From: Nocardioides panzhihuensis
GTDB lineage: Bacteria > Actinomycetota > Actinomycetes > Propionibacteriales > Nocardioidaceae
Direction: 5' to 3'
Length of the DNA: 64,000 bases
Assembly: GCF_013408335.1 (NCBI RefSeq)
Contig: NZ_JACBZR010000001.1
Location: 3,387,501 to 3,451,500, forward strand
Shown here: positions 42,693 through 50,953 of the stretch, piece by piece
How positions within the stretch are numbered: position 1 is the stretch's first letter
How the letters are laid out: the number at the start of each line of letters is the position of its first letter
Program-made: the position numbers and the translations under genes
Notes under the pieces: generated by a model
Databases searched by the model: none
Seen by the model: the letters and a program-made list of their open reading frames with translations, nothing else
Told to the model about the DNA's origin: nothing

Positions 42693-43517
42693 TCAGCCCT
42701 GAGCTCTGGTCGCGTCGGCGCCGAGCTGCGCAATCGGATCCAACCTGGTGACCTCCTGCGTGGCCAGATCGACCATCACCGCGGTGTCAGCGGGCACTGG
42801 AGTCCATCCGGGTTGACCGAGACCGCTGGAGACGATCTCGAGACCGTGGTCGGTCCTGCGGTAGTCCATCGCGAAGTACTCCGTGGTGTGTCGAGGCGGG
42901 ATCTCGTCCTCGTCGTCGAAGAGCCGACGCAGCGCACGCAGTGGCGAGTCGGCGCGCGAGTTGATGTGGATCGCGAACATGTGTGTCCGGGTGAGCATCA
43001 GCGCGTTCAGGCTGCACCGCGGGAACTTCTGGACCAGCGTGGCCAGCGCTCGGGTGACTCCCTCGGCCTCGTCGCCGCACTCCTCGACGTTCTGGTGCAC
43101 GAAGTGGAAGTAGCGCTCGCTGTCGGTGTCGCCCCGCAGCCGCTCACGGGACTCCGGGGTGAGCAGCGCCTCGAGATCGGCGATCGGGGAGACGTGGCCG
43201 TTGTGCGCGAACGCGGCACCGTCGGTCAAGAAGGGGTGGGTGTTCTCCTGACGTACGTCGAGTCCACCGGTCGCCCAGCGCAGGTGCACGAAGCCGGCCT
43301 GCGAGAGCGGAGCCTCGACGTGCCTGCGGTAGGTCGGATCGACGTCCGCCGAACGCGGCGAGCTCGTCGTACACGTGCCCTCGGCCGTGTGCCACGCCAT
43401 CCCCCAACCGTCGGAATGCACTGCGGTGAGCGAGGTGAACGCTTCCAGCCCCTCCTCTCCCAGCAGATCGGCGACGGCACAGGGAGAGTCGGCCACGTAT
43501 CCGAAAAGACGACACAT
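42693..43517 (-). CDS. Class II glutamine amidotransferase (EgtC/YafJ-like)
   Basis: A 274-residue N-terminal-nucleophile enzyme. It begins MCRLFGYVA, so Cys2 becomes the catalytic N-terminal cysteine after Met removal. The Ntn substrate segments HSDGWGMAW, RWATGG and FAHNGHV are present. The family includes EgtC, which removes a gamma-glutamyl group in ergothioneine synthesis, and the uncharacterised YafJ group. GGAG lies 10 bases before the ATG. It is divergent, with a 35-bp gap, from a GCS2-type ligase that could make the matching gamma-glutamyl bond. Confidence 0.9.
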   Translation of the reverse strand: MCRLFGYVADSPCAVADLLGEEGLEAFTSLTAVHSDGWGMAWHTAEGTCTTSSPRSADVDPTYRRHVEAPLSQAGFVHLRWATGGLDVRQENTHPFLTDGAAFAHNGHVSPIADLEALLTPESRERLRGDTDSERYFHFVHQNVEECGDEAEGVTRALATLVQKFPRCSLNALMLTRTHMFAIHINSRADSPLRALRRLFDDEDEIPPRHTTEYFAMDYRRTDHGLEIVSSGLGQPGWTPVPADTAVMVDLATQEVTRLDPIAQLGADATRAQG

Positions 43518-43552
43518 CGTCTGGTTACTCCTTCCAGAGAAAGGTGCGAGCG

Positions 43553-44692
43553 GTGAATACACGCTCTTCGAGCAGTACCCATGACCAGGTCCGGACAGTC
43601 GGGGTCGAGGAGGAGCTCCTCCTCGTCGACGCCCGGACCGGCGTCCCGCGATCGGTGGCCAGCGAGGTGCTGCGGGTGGCTCGTCGGCACGGTGACACCG
43701 AGGTCGATGCCGGCGAGGCCGGCGGTTCGGTCGGACCTGAGATGCAGGAGCAGCAGGTCGAGACCGACACTCCGCCGGAGGAGCATCTCGGGTTGCTCGA
43801 GATGGACCTGAGGCAGTGGCGCGACAGGACCCGCGCGGCCGCGGCCGAGGTGGGCGCGCTGATCCTGGCGAGCGGTACGACCCCGCTGCCGGTGCGTCCC
43901 CAGACCTTCGACGACGAGCGCTATGCCGCGATCACCGAGCAGTTCGGGCTGACTGCCAGCGAGCAGCTCACCTGCGGCTGCCACGTGCATGTCTCGGTCG
44001 ACTCCGACGACGAGGCGGTGGGGGCTCTCGACCGGATCCGCACCTGGCTGCCCGTGCTGCTCGCGGTGAGTGCCAACTCACCGTTCTGGCACGGCGCGGA
44101 CTCGGGTTACCAGAGCTACCGGTCCCAGGCGATGACACGTTGGCCGACCAATGGACCGACCGAGATCTTCGGCAGCAGCCAGGCCTACCTCGATCACCTG
44201 CGTCTGCTCGTCGATACCGGAGTTCCTCTGGACGAGGGGATGGCCTACTTCGATGCCCGCCCGTCCCGCCACTACCCGACCCTCGAGGTCCGGGTCGCCG
44301 ACGTCTGTCTGGACCCTCGTGACACCGCCCTCATCGCGGCGCTGGCGCGGGCGCTGGTCGATACCGCGGCCAAGGAGTGGGCGCAGGGTCAGCCGGCCGA
44401 CCCGACATCGGTCGCGGTGCTCCGGCTTGCGATGTGGCAGGCGGGCAAGCACGGGATCACCGGTGATCTCCTCGACCCGCGGACCCACCGGCCGAGACCC
44501 GCGCGCGAGGTGGTCGAGACCCTCGTCGAGCACATCGCCCCGGCGTTGCGCGAGACCGAGGACCTCGGCCGCGTCGAGACTGGTGTCGACCGGATCTTCA
44601 CCCGCGGCACCGGCTCCTCGACCCAGCGCAGGATCCTCGCCGAGGAGGGTCAGCTCGCCAGTGCGGTGGTCCGGCTCGCAGAGCTCAGCTGA
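43553..44692 (+). CDS. GCS2-type carboxylate-amine ligase (YbdK/EgtA-like)
   Basis: A 379-residue glutamate-cysteine-ligase-2 family protein. Signatures are TVGVEEELLLVDARTG near the start, TCGCHVHVSVDSDDEA, NSPFWHGADSGYQSYRSQAM and RHYPTLEVRVADVC. The family uses ATP to join the gamma-carboxylate of glutamate to an amine. The partner need not be cysteine. GTG 43553 is preferred over GTG 43544 by the distance to AAAGG. It opens a five-gene run: ligase, methyltransferase, diiron protein, CDGSH protein and topoisomerase IB. Confidence 0.9.
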   Translation: MNTRSSSSTHDQVRTVGVEEELLLVDARTGVPRSVASEVLRVARRHGDTEVDAGEAGGSVGPEMQEQQVETDTPPEEHLGLLEMDLRQWRDRTRAAAAEVGALILASGTTPLPVRPQTFDDERYAAITEQFGLTASEQLTCGCHVHVSVDSDDEAVGALDRIRTWLPVLLAVSANSPFWHGADSGYQSYRSQAMTRWPTNGPTEIFGSSQAYLDHLRLLVDTGVPLDEGMAYFDARPSRHYPTLEVRVADVCLDPRDTALIAALARALVDTAAKEWAQGQPADPTSVAVLRLAMWQAGKHGITGDLLDPRTHRPRPAREVVETLVEHIAPALRETEDLGRVETGVDRIFTRGTGSSTQRRILAEEGQLASAVVRLAELS

Positions 44693-44742
44693 ACCCGAAG
44701 CAGCCTCGAACCAACCTCGAACCAGCAGGAGATCCCACCGCC

Positions 44743-45387
44743 ATGATCCGATTCGGCCATCTCGACATCGACTTCGACGATCGCGTGCTCACCCCGCGTA
44801 CCTGGACCGTCCGTCAGTCCGAATGGGCGGCCGAGCTGTCGGCCAGCCTGCCGGACGGGCCGATGCTCGAGCTGTGCTCCGGCGCCGGCCAGATCGGCCT
44901 GCTCACGGCCGCGATGGTCGGCCGCCGACTGGTGTGCGTCGACGCGAACCCAGTCGCATGCGCGTTCAACCGCGCCAACGCCGACCGCGCCGGGTTGAGT
45001 CATCTGGTCGAGGTACGCGAGGGCAGCATCGAGCACGCGCTCGACCCCGATGAGCGCTACTGCCTGGTGATAGCCGATCCACCGTGGGTCCCGACGGCGC
45101 AGGTCGAGCGCTATCCCGAGGATCCACGGACTGCCATCGACGGCGGGGCCGACGGGATGCTCGTCGCCGAGACGTGCTTGACAGCGACAGCCCGGCACCT
45201 CTCCCCCGGCGGCTCGGCCGTCCTCCAGCTCGGCACGGCCGAGCAGGCCGAACGTCTGCCGGATATGGTCGAGGGCAGCGGTCTGACGATCCAGGAGGTC
45301 CGCGACTCGCCGGGTGAAGGGGTGCTCGTCCACCTCACCCGGGCGGCGAGCATGGCTGGCGCGGACGCCGGGTACCGAACGGCCTGA
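44743..45387 (+). CDS. SAM-dependent methyltransferase (HemK/MTQ2-like)
   Basis: A 214-residue Rossmann methyltransferase. The SAM loop is MLELCSGAGQIGLL, and the catalytic tetrapeptide is DPPW in VIADPPWVPT. That form is found in N5-glutamine/amino-group methyltransferases related to PrmC (NPPY in the prototype). An AGGAGA ribosome site precedes the ATG. It lies 50 bases after the ligase and about 15 bases before the diiron protein, so it is in the same operon. The substrate could be a small molecule made by the neighbouring ligase or a protein. Confidence 0.87.
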   Translation: MIRFGHLDIDFDDRVLTPRTWTVRQSEWAAELSASLPDGPMLELCSGAGQIGLLTAAMVGRRLVCVDANPVACAFNRANADRAGLSHLVEVREGSIEHALDPDERYCLVIADPPWVPTAQVERYPEDPRTAIDGGADGMLVAETCLTATARHLSPGGSAVLQLGTAEQAERLPDMVEGSGLTIQEVRDSPGEGVLVHLTRAASMAGADAGYRTA

Positions 45388-45404
45388 GGGGAAGGTGGGT
45401 GGAG

Positions 45405-46340
45405 ATGCTGCCGAAGTCGCGCGGCACGTTGAGTGCTGCAGTTTTCACCGCGCTGCAGAGCGGTGCGACCGAGGGCCTGGAGTCGGCTCCGGAGTCCGAA
45501 GAGGACGCGCAGATCGCGCTGTGGGCTCTCTACGAGCTCCACTATCGCGGTTTCGACGAAGTGGATGCCGACCTGGAGTGGGACCCGGACCTGCTGCGAG
45601 TGCGCCGTGGCCTGGAGAGGTCGTTCGAGGCCGAGCTGTGGCGGCGCTGGGAGCAGAGCCCCTTGCGTGAGGACAGCGACCTGGGCTTGACCGGCCTGGT
45701 CGACAAGCACGACGGGCCCTCGTTGGCACGGTTCGTGCAGCGCCGGGCCGACCGTGAACAGGTGCTCGAGCTCCTGCAGCACCGCTCCCTCTATCACCTC
45801 AAGGAGACCGACCCCACCAGCTGGGTCGTTCCTCGCCTCGAGACCCGGCCCAAGGCCGCGCTGATGGAGATCCTGTTCGACGAGTACGGCGGCGGCGACC
45901 CGAACCGGCTGCACCACCATCTGTTCCGTCGTGGCCTGGAGGCTGCCGGTCTCCGTTCCGATCACGCCTGCTACGTCGACGAGGCGCCGGTCGAGATCCT
46001 CGCGATGAACAACGCGCAGTCGCTGTTCGGACTGCATCGTCGGCTGCGGGCAGCGGCCCTCGGCCACTTCGCCGCATTCGAGACGACGAGCTCGGTGCCG
46101 TCACGGCAGCTCGCCCAAGGGTTGCGACGCTTGGACTTCCCAGAGGAGATGGCTGCCTACTACGACGAGCACGTCGAGGCGGACGCCGTTCACGAGCAGG
46201 TCGCTGTGCGCGACGTCTGCGGGGCCTTCTTGGACGAGGAGCCGAGCGAACGGGACCATCTGCTCTTCGGCGTCTTCACGTGTCTGGATCTCGAGGCACG
46301 CTACGCCCAGGCGATGCTCACCCGGTGGGGTGCGTCATGA
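45405..46340 (+). CDS. Haem-oxygenase-like diiron protein (iron-containing redox enzyme family)
   Basis: A 311-residue all-helical protein of the haem-oxygenase-like diiron oxidase/oxygenase group. Likely metal ligands are ALYELHYRG (Glu, His), LMEILFDEYGGGDPNRLHHHLF (Glu/Asp, His) and YYDEHVEADAVHEQ (His, Glu, His). Characterised relatives oxidise amino-acid or fatty-acid derivatives. The start is taken as ATG 45405, with GTG 45399 two codons earlier equally possible. The 3' end overlaps the CDGSH gene (ATGA), which may supply electrons or iron-sulfur chemistry. The substrate is not known. Confidence 0.87.
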   Translation: MLPKSRGTLSAAVFTALQSGATEGLESAPESEEDAQIALWALYELHYRGFDEVDADLEWDPDLLRVRRGLERSFEAELWRRWEQSPLREDSDLGLTGLVDKHDGPSLARFVQRRADREQVLELLQHRSLYHLKETDPTSWVVPRLETRPKAALMEILFDEYGGGDPNRLHHHLFRRGLEAAGLRSDHACYVDEAPVEILAMNNAQSLFGLHRRLRAAALGHFAAFETTSSVPSRQLAQGLRRLDFPEEMAAYYDEHVEADAVHEQVAVRDVCGAFLDEEPSERDHLLFGVFTCLDLEARYAQAMLTRWGAS

Positions 46341-46558
46341 CGGACTTCGAGCACGCTTCGATCGTGATGTGCCCGGCGGGGCCGATGCTGCTGCGCGGGA
46401 AGCACGAGATCCAGGACGCCGACGGGAAGATCCATCACACGGTCCGGCCGGTCAGTGCCGTCTGCATGTGCGGCAGGTCGGCGGTCAAGCCGTGGTGTGA
46501 CGGTACGCACCGACTGCTGGCCGCGAGCGCGCGCGACAGCGACGAGACCACCGACTGA
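46337..46558 (+). CDS. CDGSH iron-sulfur domain protein
   Basis: A 73-residue protein built around one CDGSH motif, MCGRSAVKPWCDGTH, with three Cys and one His that bind a redox-active, labile 2Fe-2S cluster. Its ATG overlaps the diiron protein stop, and the reading frame upstream of it belongs to that gene. The tight coupling suggests it serves as an electron or cluster donor for the diiron enzyme. There is no membrane anchor, unlike mitochondrial mitoNEET. Confidence 0.92.
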   Translation: MTDFEHASIVMCPAGPMLLRGKHEIQDADGKIHHTVRPVSAVCMCGRSAVKPWCDGTHRLLAASARDSDETTD

Positions 46559-46570
46559 CGGGCGCACCAG

Positions 46571-47590
46571 GTGGTTCGGCTTCGTCGGGTCTCGGCGGAG
46601 GAGCCGGGATGGACCCGGCGCCGCGCGGGTCGGGGGTTCGTATACCTCGACGAATCCGGTTCCCGGCTGCCTGAGGAGGCGGTGACGCGCGTCCGCGCCC
46701 TCGCCATCCCGCCGGCCTGGGAGGACGTGTGGATCTGCCCGCGCGAGAACGGGCACCTTCAGGCCGTGGGGACCGACGCGGCGGGGCGCCGGCAGTACCT
46801 CTACCACCCCGACTGGCGGACGAAGCGCGACCAGGAGAAGTTCGACCGGGTCCTGGAGCTCGGCGCCGTCCTCCCCCGCGTACGCCGCCGGACGGAACGG
46901 GACCTCTCCACCACCGGGATGAGCCTCGACCGGGCGTCCGCACTCGCGCTGCGCCTGCTGGACCTGGGGTACTTCCGGATCGGCAGCGACGCGTACGCAG
47001 ACGACAACGGCGGCTTCGGCCTGACGACGCTGGAGCGTCGCCACGTGCGCAGACGAGGCGACTCCTACGCCTTCGACTTCACCGGAAAGTCCGGCGTCCA
47101 CCACACCATCACCATCGACGACCCGCTCTCGGCGGAGGCGATCGCCCAGCTGCAGCGCCGGCGTGCCGGCTTCGAGGAGATCCTCGCGTACAAGCAGGGC
47201 CGGCGGTGGCAACGGCTCACGCCGGCGGTGGTCAACGACTACATGCGCGAGGTGAGCGGCTTGGAGGTGTCGGCGAAGGACTTCCGTACGTGGCACGCCA
47301 CCGTGCTCGCGGCGCTCGCGCTGTCCGAGGATCCCCAAGCCGCGAAGCGGGCGACGCCGACCGCCAGATCACGCCGCAAGCAGCAGGTCGCCGCCATCAA
47401 GGAGGTCGCGGAGTACCTCGGGAACACTCCAGCGGTGGCCCGGAGCTCCTACATCGACCCGCGGGTGCTGGAACTGCACGAGCAGGGGCGCACGATCCGG
47501 CTGCGCAAGGGAGCGAGCGACGACCCGCAGGCCCGCCAAGCTGCCGCCGAACGCGCGGTCCTGCGCCTGCTGGCACCAGACGAGGACTGA
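46571..47590 (+). CDS. DNA topoisomerase IB
   Basis: A 339-residue type IB topoisomerase of the poxvirus-like bacterial group. It relaxes supercoils by nicking one strand through a 3'-phosphotyrosyl link. The active site Tyr is in ARSSYIDPRVL. Upstream catalytic residues are in LRLLDLGYFRIGSDAY (Arg), the FTGKSGVHH Lys segment and KDFRTWHAT. GTG start 12 bases after the CDGSH gene, so probably in the same operon. Its presence with redox genes is typical of DNA-repair/stress islands, but I see no specific link. Confidence 0.92.
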   Translation: MVRLRRVSAEEPGWTRRRAGRGFVYLDESGSRLPEEAVTRVRALAIPPAWEDVWICPRENGHLQAVGTDAAGRRQYLYHPDWRTKRDQEKFDRVLELGAVLPRVRRRTERDLSTTGMSLDRASALALRLLDLGYFRIGSDAYADDNGGFGLTTLERRHVRRRGDSYAFDFTGKSGVHHTITIDDPLSAEAIAQLQRRRAGFEEILAYKQGRRWQRLTPAVVNDYMREVSGLEVSAKDFRTWHATVLAALALSEDPQAAKRATPTARSRRKQQVAAIKEVAEYLGNTPAVARSSYIDPRVLELHEQGRTIRLRKGASDDPQARQAAAERAVLRLLAPDED

Positions 47591-47617
47591 CTCCTCAACC
47601 GGTCCTGGGTGCCGTTC

Positions 47618-48292
47618 TCAGCCCTCGACCCCGGTGGTGTCGTGCGACGAACCCACCGGCTTGCTCTCGGGTGATCCCCGCTGCCTGAGGTAGATCGCGA
47701 AAACGGCCATGGAGCCGACCGCGAGGAACTCCGACTGCCAGTTCTGCAGCGTGCGCGACCAGAAGTCCGAGTGTCCCAGGTATGCGGTCCACGTGATCGG
47801 GTCGCGCAGCTGCTGCAATCGGGTCTCGTTGTAGGCGGCCCACCCGGATACGGACTGGACCAGCCAGGACAGCACGAAGATGGTGCCCATGACGATGCCG
47901 AGCGACCGGGAGTAGAGCGCGGTCCGCAGACCGCCGACCCGAGCCAGCATGGGCGAGTCGGCACGAGCGTACGCCCCGACCTTCTGCCTCTCGTCGGACT
48001 CCTTGCCGGCGTCCTCCACCGGCTTCGACTCCGGGGATCCTCGTTGCACCAACCAGACCGTGAGCACGATGAAGAGCAGGAACTGGAGGTACTCGCTCTG
48101 CCAGTTCTCGGTCACGTCCACCGCGAAGGTCGCCGAGGTGAGATACCGACCCAGCGAGAGCTGGTGGAGGCCGTCGGCGAGCAACTGGTCGTTCAGCTGG
48201 TGCCAGCCGGCGAACGCCTGACCGACCAGCGCGGCCAGGAAGAGCAGCCCGAAGACGAGGCTGAGTGAGTTCTCCTTCAAAAAGCGGCGCAT
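47618..48292 (-). CDS. DUF6766 membrane protein
   Basis: A 224-residue membrane protein with about four hydrophobic segments and the N-terminal MRRFLKENSLSLVFGLLFL of the DUF6766 family. It carries an internal duplication. NWQSE, a hydrophobic helix and RQRGSPESKPV occur once in the middle (about 62-92) and again at the C-terminus (about 183-213). It starts 10 bases after the stop of a 27-residue membrane peptide and follows GAGGG. Probably the last gene of an operon with that peptide and a lipoprotein. Function unknown. Confidence 0.82.
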   Translation of the reverse strand: MRRFLKENSLSLVFGLLFLAALVGQAFAGWHQLNDQLLADGLHQLSLGRYLTSATFAVDVTENWQSEYLQFLLFIVLTVWLVQRGSPESKPVEDAGKESDERQKVGAYARADSPMLARVGGLRTALYSRSLGIVMGTIFVLSWLVQSVSGWAAYNETRLQQLRDPITWTAYLGHSDFWSRTLQNWQSEFLAVGSMAVFAIYLRQRGSPESKPVGSSHDTTGVEG

Positions 48293-48302
48293 CGTCGTTC
48301 CC

Positions 48303-48386
48303 TCACTCGTGCCTCAGGGCGATGACCAGGGTGAAGATCAGTCCGAGCCCGATAGCCGCCAGGTAGACGACGTACATGATCCGCAT
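48303..48386 (-). CDS. 27-residue small membrane protein
   Basis: A peptide of 27 residues (MRIMYVVYLAAIGLGLIFTL followed by VIALRHE) that is essentially one transmembrane helix with charged ends. The ATG follows a perfect GGAGG by 5 bases, and the TGA of the lipoprotein gene lies between them. It ends 10 bases before DUF6766. Position, ribosome site and hydrophobicity together make it a real gene. It could bind or stabilise the DUF6766 protein. Confidence 0.78.
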   Translation of the reverse strand: MRIMYVVYLAAIGLGLIFTLVIALRHE

Positions 48387-48387
48387 C

Positions 48388-48783
48388 TCAACCTCCGTGC
48401 AGGGCGCACTCATAGGGCTTCGGCGGCTGCGGTGTGCAGCCTGCGGCGAGCAACCTCCAGCCGTCGGCGAACCGGCTCAGGAACAGGGTCTCGCCCTGGT
48501 AGCGGACCTCGGCCATGGTCCCGGAGACATCCACGCTGTCGAGCGTGCCCGGGACGGGAAGCTTCTCCTCGGCCAACGCGCTCGAACAAGGCGTCTTGGC
48601 AGCGGCCTCGAGCTCGGACAGTGTCTCCGGTGCCAGCAGTTCACACGCACCTGCCCAGTCCTGGGTGGCGACCGCCTTCTGGAAGACGGTGGCTCTGTCG
48701 CGCACCGCCTCTTCCTGGCCCGAGCCGCATCCGGTGAGGATCATCGGAGGGAGCAGCGCCAGCGCCGAGAACCGCCACCGCAC
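48388..48783 (-). CDS. Hypothetical lipoprotein
   Basis: A 131-residue predicted lipoprotein. GTG 48783 is set by GAGGAG 6 bases upstream. The signal sequence FSALALLPPMILTGC ends in a lipobox with Cys near residue 18. The mature part (RDRATVFQKAVATQDWAGAC, GETLFLSRFADGWRLLAAGC) looks like the NTF2-like domain of many actinobacterial lipoproteins. It is followed at once by the 27-residue membrane protein and DUF6766, probably one transcript. Function unknown. Confidence 0.8.
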   Translation of the reverse strand: MRWRFSALALLPPMILTGCGSGQEEAVRDRATVFQKAVATQDWAGACELLAPETLSELEAAAKTPCSSALAEEKLPVPGTLDSVDVSGTMAEVRYQGETLFLSRFADGWRLLAAGCTPQPPKPYECALHGG

Positions 48784-48793
48784 GGGAATCTCC

Positions 48794-49348
48794 TCAGTCG
48801 TGGGCGGCGCGTGCCGCGCCGGCCTCCGTGGACTCGCCGCTGGTCTGCAGCTGGCCGCCCTGGTCCTCCAGGTGGGCACGGACGAACCAGTGGAAGAGCT
48901 CGAGCTGCTCGACCTGGCCGATCAAGATGTCCTGGGTCACCACGTCGAGTTCCTCGAGGGCCTTGATCGCCTCCCGATAGGAACCGATCACGCCCTGATA
49001 GGTGACATCGAGCGCGGCGAGGTGCTCCTGGGTGGTGGCCCTGCCGATGCTGTAGTCGTTCCACGTACGCTCCTCGACGAGCGCGCCCGGGGTGCCTCGC
49101 GGGGCGCCTCCGAGGGTCGCGATGCGCTCGGCGAGAGCGTCGGCCATCGCGCGTACCGCGTCGACCTGGGGGTCGATCATCTGATGGACGGCGATGAAGT
49201 GCGGGCCGACGACGTTCCAGTGCACGTGCTTGAGGGTGAGCTGGAGATCGTTGGTGGCATGAAGGCGAGACTGCAGCAGGTCGATGGTCGTCCGGGCAGC
49301 GTCCTCGTCCAGGCCAGGGATCGTGTAGTGCAGCTTGTCGTTCGTCAT
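48794..49348 (-). CDS. dps: Dps-family DNA-protection ferritin
   Basis: A 184-residue Dps/mini-ferritin. Signatures are LTLKHVHWNVVGPHFIAVHQMID (His and Asp of the ferroxidase site), ERIATLGGAP and the four-helix-bundle core ELDVVTQDILIGQVEQLELFHWFV. It oxidises and stores iron and shields DNA in stationary or oxidative stress. The ATG lies 10 bases upstream of the lipoprotein GTG on the opposite end of the same strand. The 64-bp gap to the divergent DUF3817 gene holds the promoters. Confidence 0.93.
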   Translation of the reverse strand: MTNDKLHYTIPGLDEDAARTTIDLLQSRLHATNDLQLTLKHVHWNVVGPHFIAVHQMIDPQVDAVRAMADALAERIATLGGAPRGTPGALVEERTWNDYSIGRATTQEHLAALDVTYQGVIGSYREAIKALEELDVVTQDILIGQVEQLELFHWFVRAHLEDQGGQLQTSGESTEAGAARAAHD

Positions 49349-49412
49349 GTCGAGGTCGGTACCCCTGGCGACTCGATTAATGCCTGAACACCGGTGCGAA
49401 TAAACTTGTCCC

Positions 49413-49871
49413 GTGTCCCCACTTCGCTCGCCGTCTCGTGTCCATCGGATCGTCGCCACCGCCGAGGCGGTGACCTGGACCGGATTGCTCGGCGGCATGT
49501 TCCTGAAGTACGTCACGGAGACGACGGAGCTGGGGGTCAGCATCTTCGGGATGCTGCACGGGATCGTGTTCATCGCCTACTGCGTGACCACGACGGTGGT
49601 CGCGATCGACCAGCGATGGTCGACCGGTCGACTCATCGCTGGTCTCGCGTCCTCGATCCCGCCGTTCCTCACCCTGTGGTTCGAGCGCTACACGCGCCGC
49701 CACGGTCTGCTCGCCCCGACGTGGCGACTGCTCGAGGAGACCCCCACCCGCCCCCTCGAGCGTCCGCTGGCCTGGCTGCTCCACAACCCGGTACGCGGCG
49801 TGGCCGCGGGCCTGGCGAGCGTCGCCGCGCTGACGGCCGTCGCCCTCGTGGTCGGGCCGCCGGTCGGCTGA
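49413..49871 (+). CDS. DUF3817 membrane protein
   Basis: A 152-residue membrane protein with three or four hydrophobic segments and the DUF3817 pattern (VTWTGLLGGMFLKYV, FGMLHGIVFIAYCVTT). Family members are small integral membrane proteins of unknown function in actinobacteria and firmicutes. A C-terminal basic stretch (FERYTRRHG) precedes an extra final helix. It is divergent from dps and converges on the hemerythrin-like gene. GTG start. Confidence 0.85.
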   Translation: MSPLRSPSRVHRIVATAEAVTWTGLLGGMFLKYVTETTELGVSIFGMLHGIVFIAYCVTTTVVAIDQRWSTGRLIAGLASSIPPFLTLWFERYTRRHGLLAPTWRLLEETPTRPLERPLAWLLHNPVRGVAAGLASVAALTAVALVVGPPVG

Positions 49872-49883
49872 CCCCGCAGCGCG

Positions 49884-50438
49884 CTAGCTGTCGGCGTGCT
49901 GGTCCAGCTCTTCCCGTAGGGCCTGCTTGTCCTTGTCGCCGACGGGGATGTCCGCGTTGGCGGCCTGGCGGCGCATCTCCTCGCGGGTGATGTCCTGCGG
50001 CATGTCTCCGAGGTGCTCCTGCCGAGACTTCAGGAAGGCCTTGCCCAGCTCGGCACGACGCGCGTCGTCGAGTCGGTCGCGAAGACCCGGCAGCACGGTC
50101 TCCTCCTCCTCTTGGACGTGGTGGGTGACCGCGTCGACGACCTCGGTCAGCTTGTTCTCGTAGGCCGCGGAGAAGGGATCGCACTCGGAGAGCTCGGCGA
50201 GGAGGCGGTCCGCCAGCAGGTGCTCCTCCTGGCTGTGCGCGACGTCATCCTTCTCCCCCGCCTCGTCACGGGCGGCCGGGTAGACCTCGGCCTCCTCGGC
50301 ACGACTGTGGGCGGCCAGCAGCGTCACCAGGACCGGGGTCAACCCGGCACGTACCTCCGGCTCGCGCTGAAGCTTCTCGAACAGACTCTCCACCTCCCGA
50401 TGGTCCTGCATGATCAGGTCGGTCACGTCTTCGGACAC
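49884..50438 (-). CDS. Hemerythrin-domain protein
   Basis: A 184-residue cytoplasmic protein with a hemerythrin/HHE four-helix bundle: IMQDHREVESLF, LLAAHSRAEEAEVYP, SQEEHLLADRLL and AVTHHVQEEEETVLP supply the His/Glu diiron ligands. Such proteins sense or buffer oxygen, nitric oxide or iron. The acidic C-terminal tail is family-typical. GTG start with AGGAG 7 bases upstream. The genes before it on the strand (DUF5709, an 81-residue protein, the CGNR regulator) suggest one stress locus. Confidence 0.92.
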   Translation of the reverse strand: MSEDVTDLIMQDHREVESLFEKLQREPEVRAGLTPVLVTLLAAHSRAEEAEVYPAARDEAGEKDDVAHSQEEHLLADRLLAELSECDPFSAAYENKLTEVVDAVTHHVQEEEETVLPGLRDRLDDARRAELGKAFLKSRQEHLGDMPQDITREEMRRQAANADIPVGDKDKQALREELDQHADS

Positions 50439-50501
50439 GGCAGCTCTCCTCTGCGATTGAAAGGGATCCAGCCCTGCACCGGTACCCCGGAACGCGCATA
50501 C

Positions 50502-50900
50502 TCAGTCGACGTCGTCCACGACGACGTGCACAGCCGCCTCCTCAGCGGACGCGCCGGCGCCGTCGATCCCCTCGTCGTTCCCGATGAGCTGCCCCTCGTC
50601 GTCCTCGCGCGCACCCATGTCGGGACTGGTGAGCCGACCGGAACGAGCCTCGCCGACCTCTCCGGACACCGGCCCGTCCAGGATGTCGGCTTCAGCCTCG
50701 GCGTCCGCGTCCTCCCAGACCTCCGGCTCTTCCTGCGCGAGGCGTTCGTCGATGGTCTCGCCCTCGATCTCCTCGCGCGGCGTCACCCCCTTGGCGTTCA
50801 CGCCCCGGGGCCGCTCGGGCGGGGAGTACCCCTCGTCCAGGACGTCGTCCACGCCGCGGTCGTCGAGGGTGTCCTCTGGCTGAAGCTGATCTTCGCTCAT
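50502..50900 (-). CDS. DUF5709 family protein
   Basis: A 132-residue, very acidic protein. The N-terminal LQPEDTLDDRGVDDVLDEGY and the middle TIDERLAQEEPEVW match DUF5709, common in actinobacterial stress loci. The sequence is likely disordered, with no membrane span or enzyme motif. ATG 50900 was chosen as the conserved start. An in-frame ATG at 50918 would add six residues. It lies between the hemerythrin-like gene and a small protein gene on one strand. Confidence 0.82.
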   Translation of the reverse strand: MSEDQLQPEDTLDDRGVDDVLDEGYSPPERPRGVNAKGVTPREEIEGETIDERLAQEEPEVWEDADAEAEADILDGPVSGEVGEARSGRLTSPDMGAREDDEGQLIGNDEGIDGAGASAEEAAVHVVVDDVD

Positions 50901-50953
50901 GATCGGACCGGTACCCATGACCGGTCCGGCGATGCTCCGGAGCCGTACGGACT

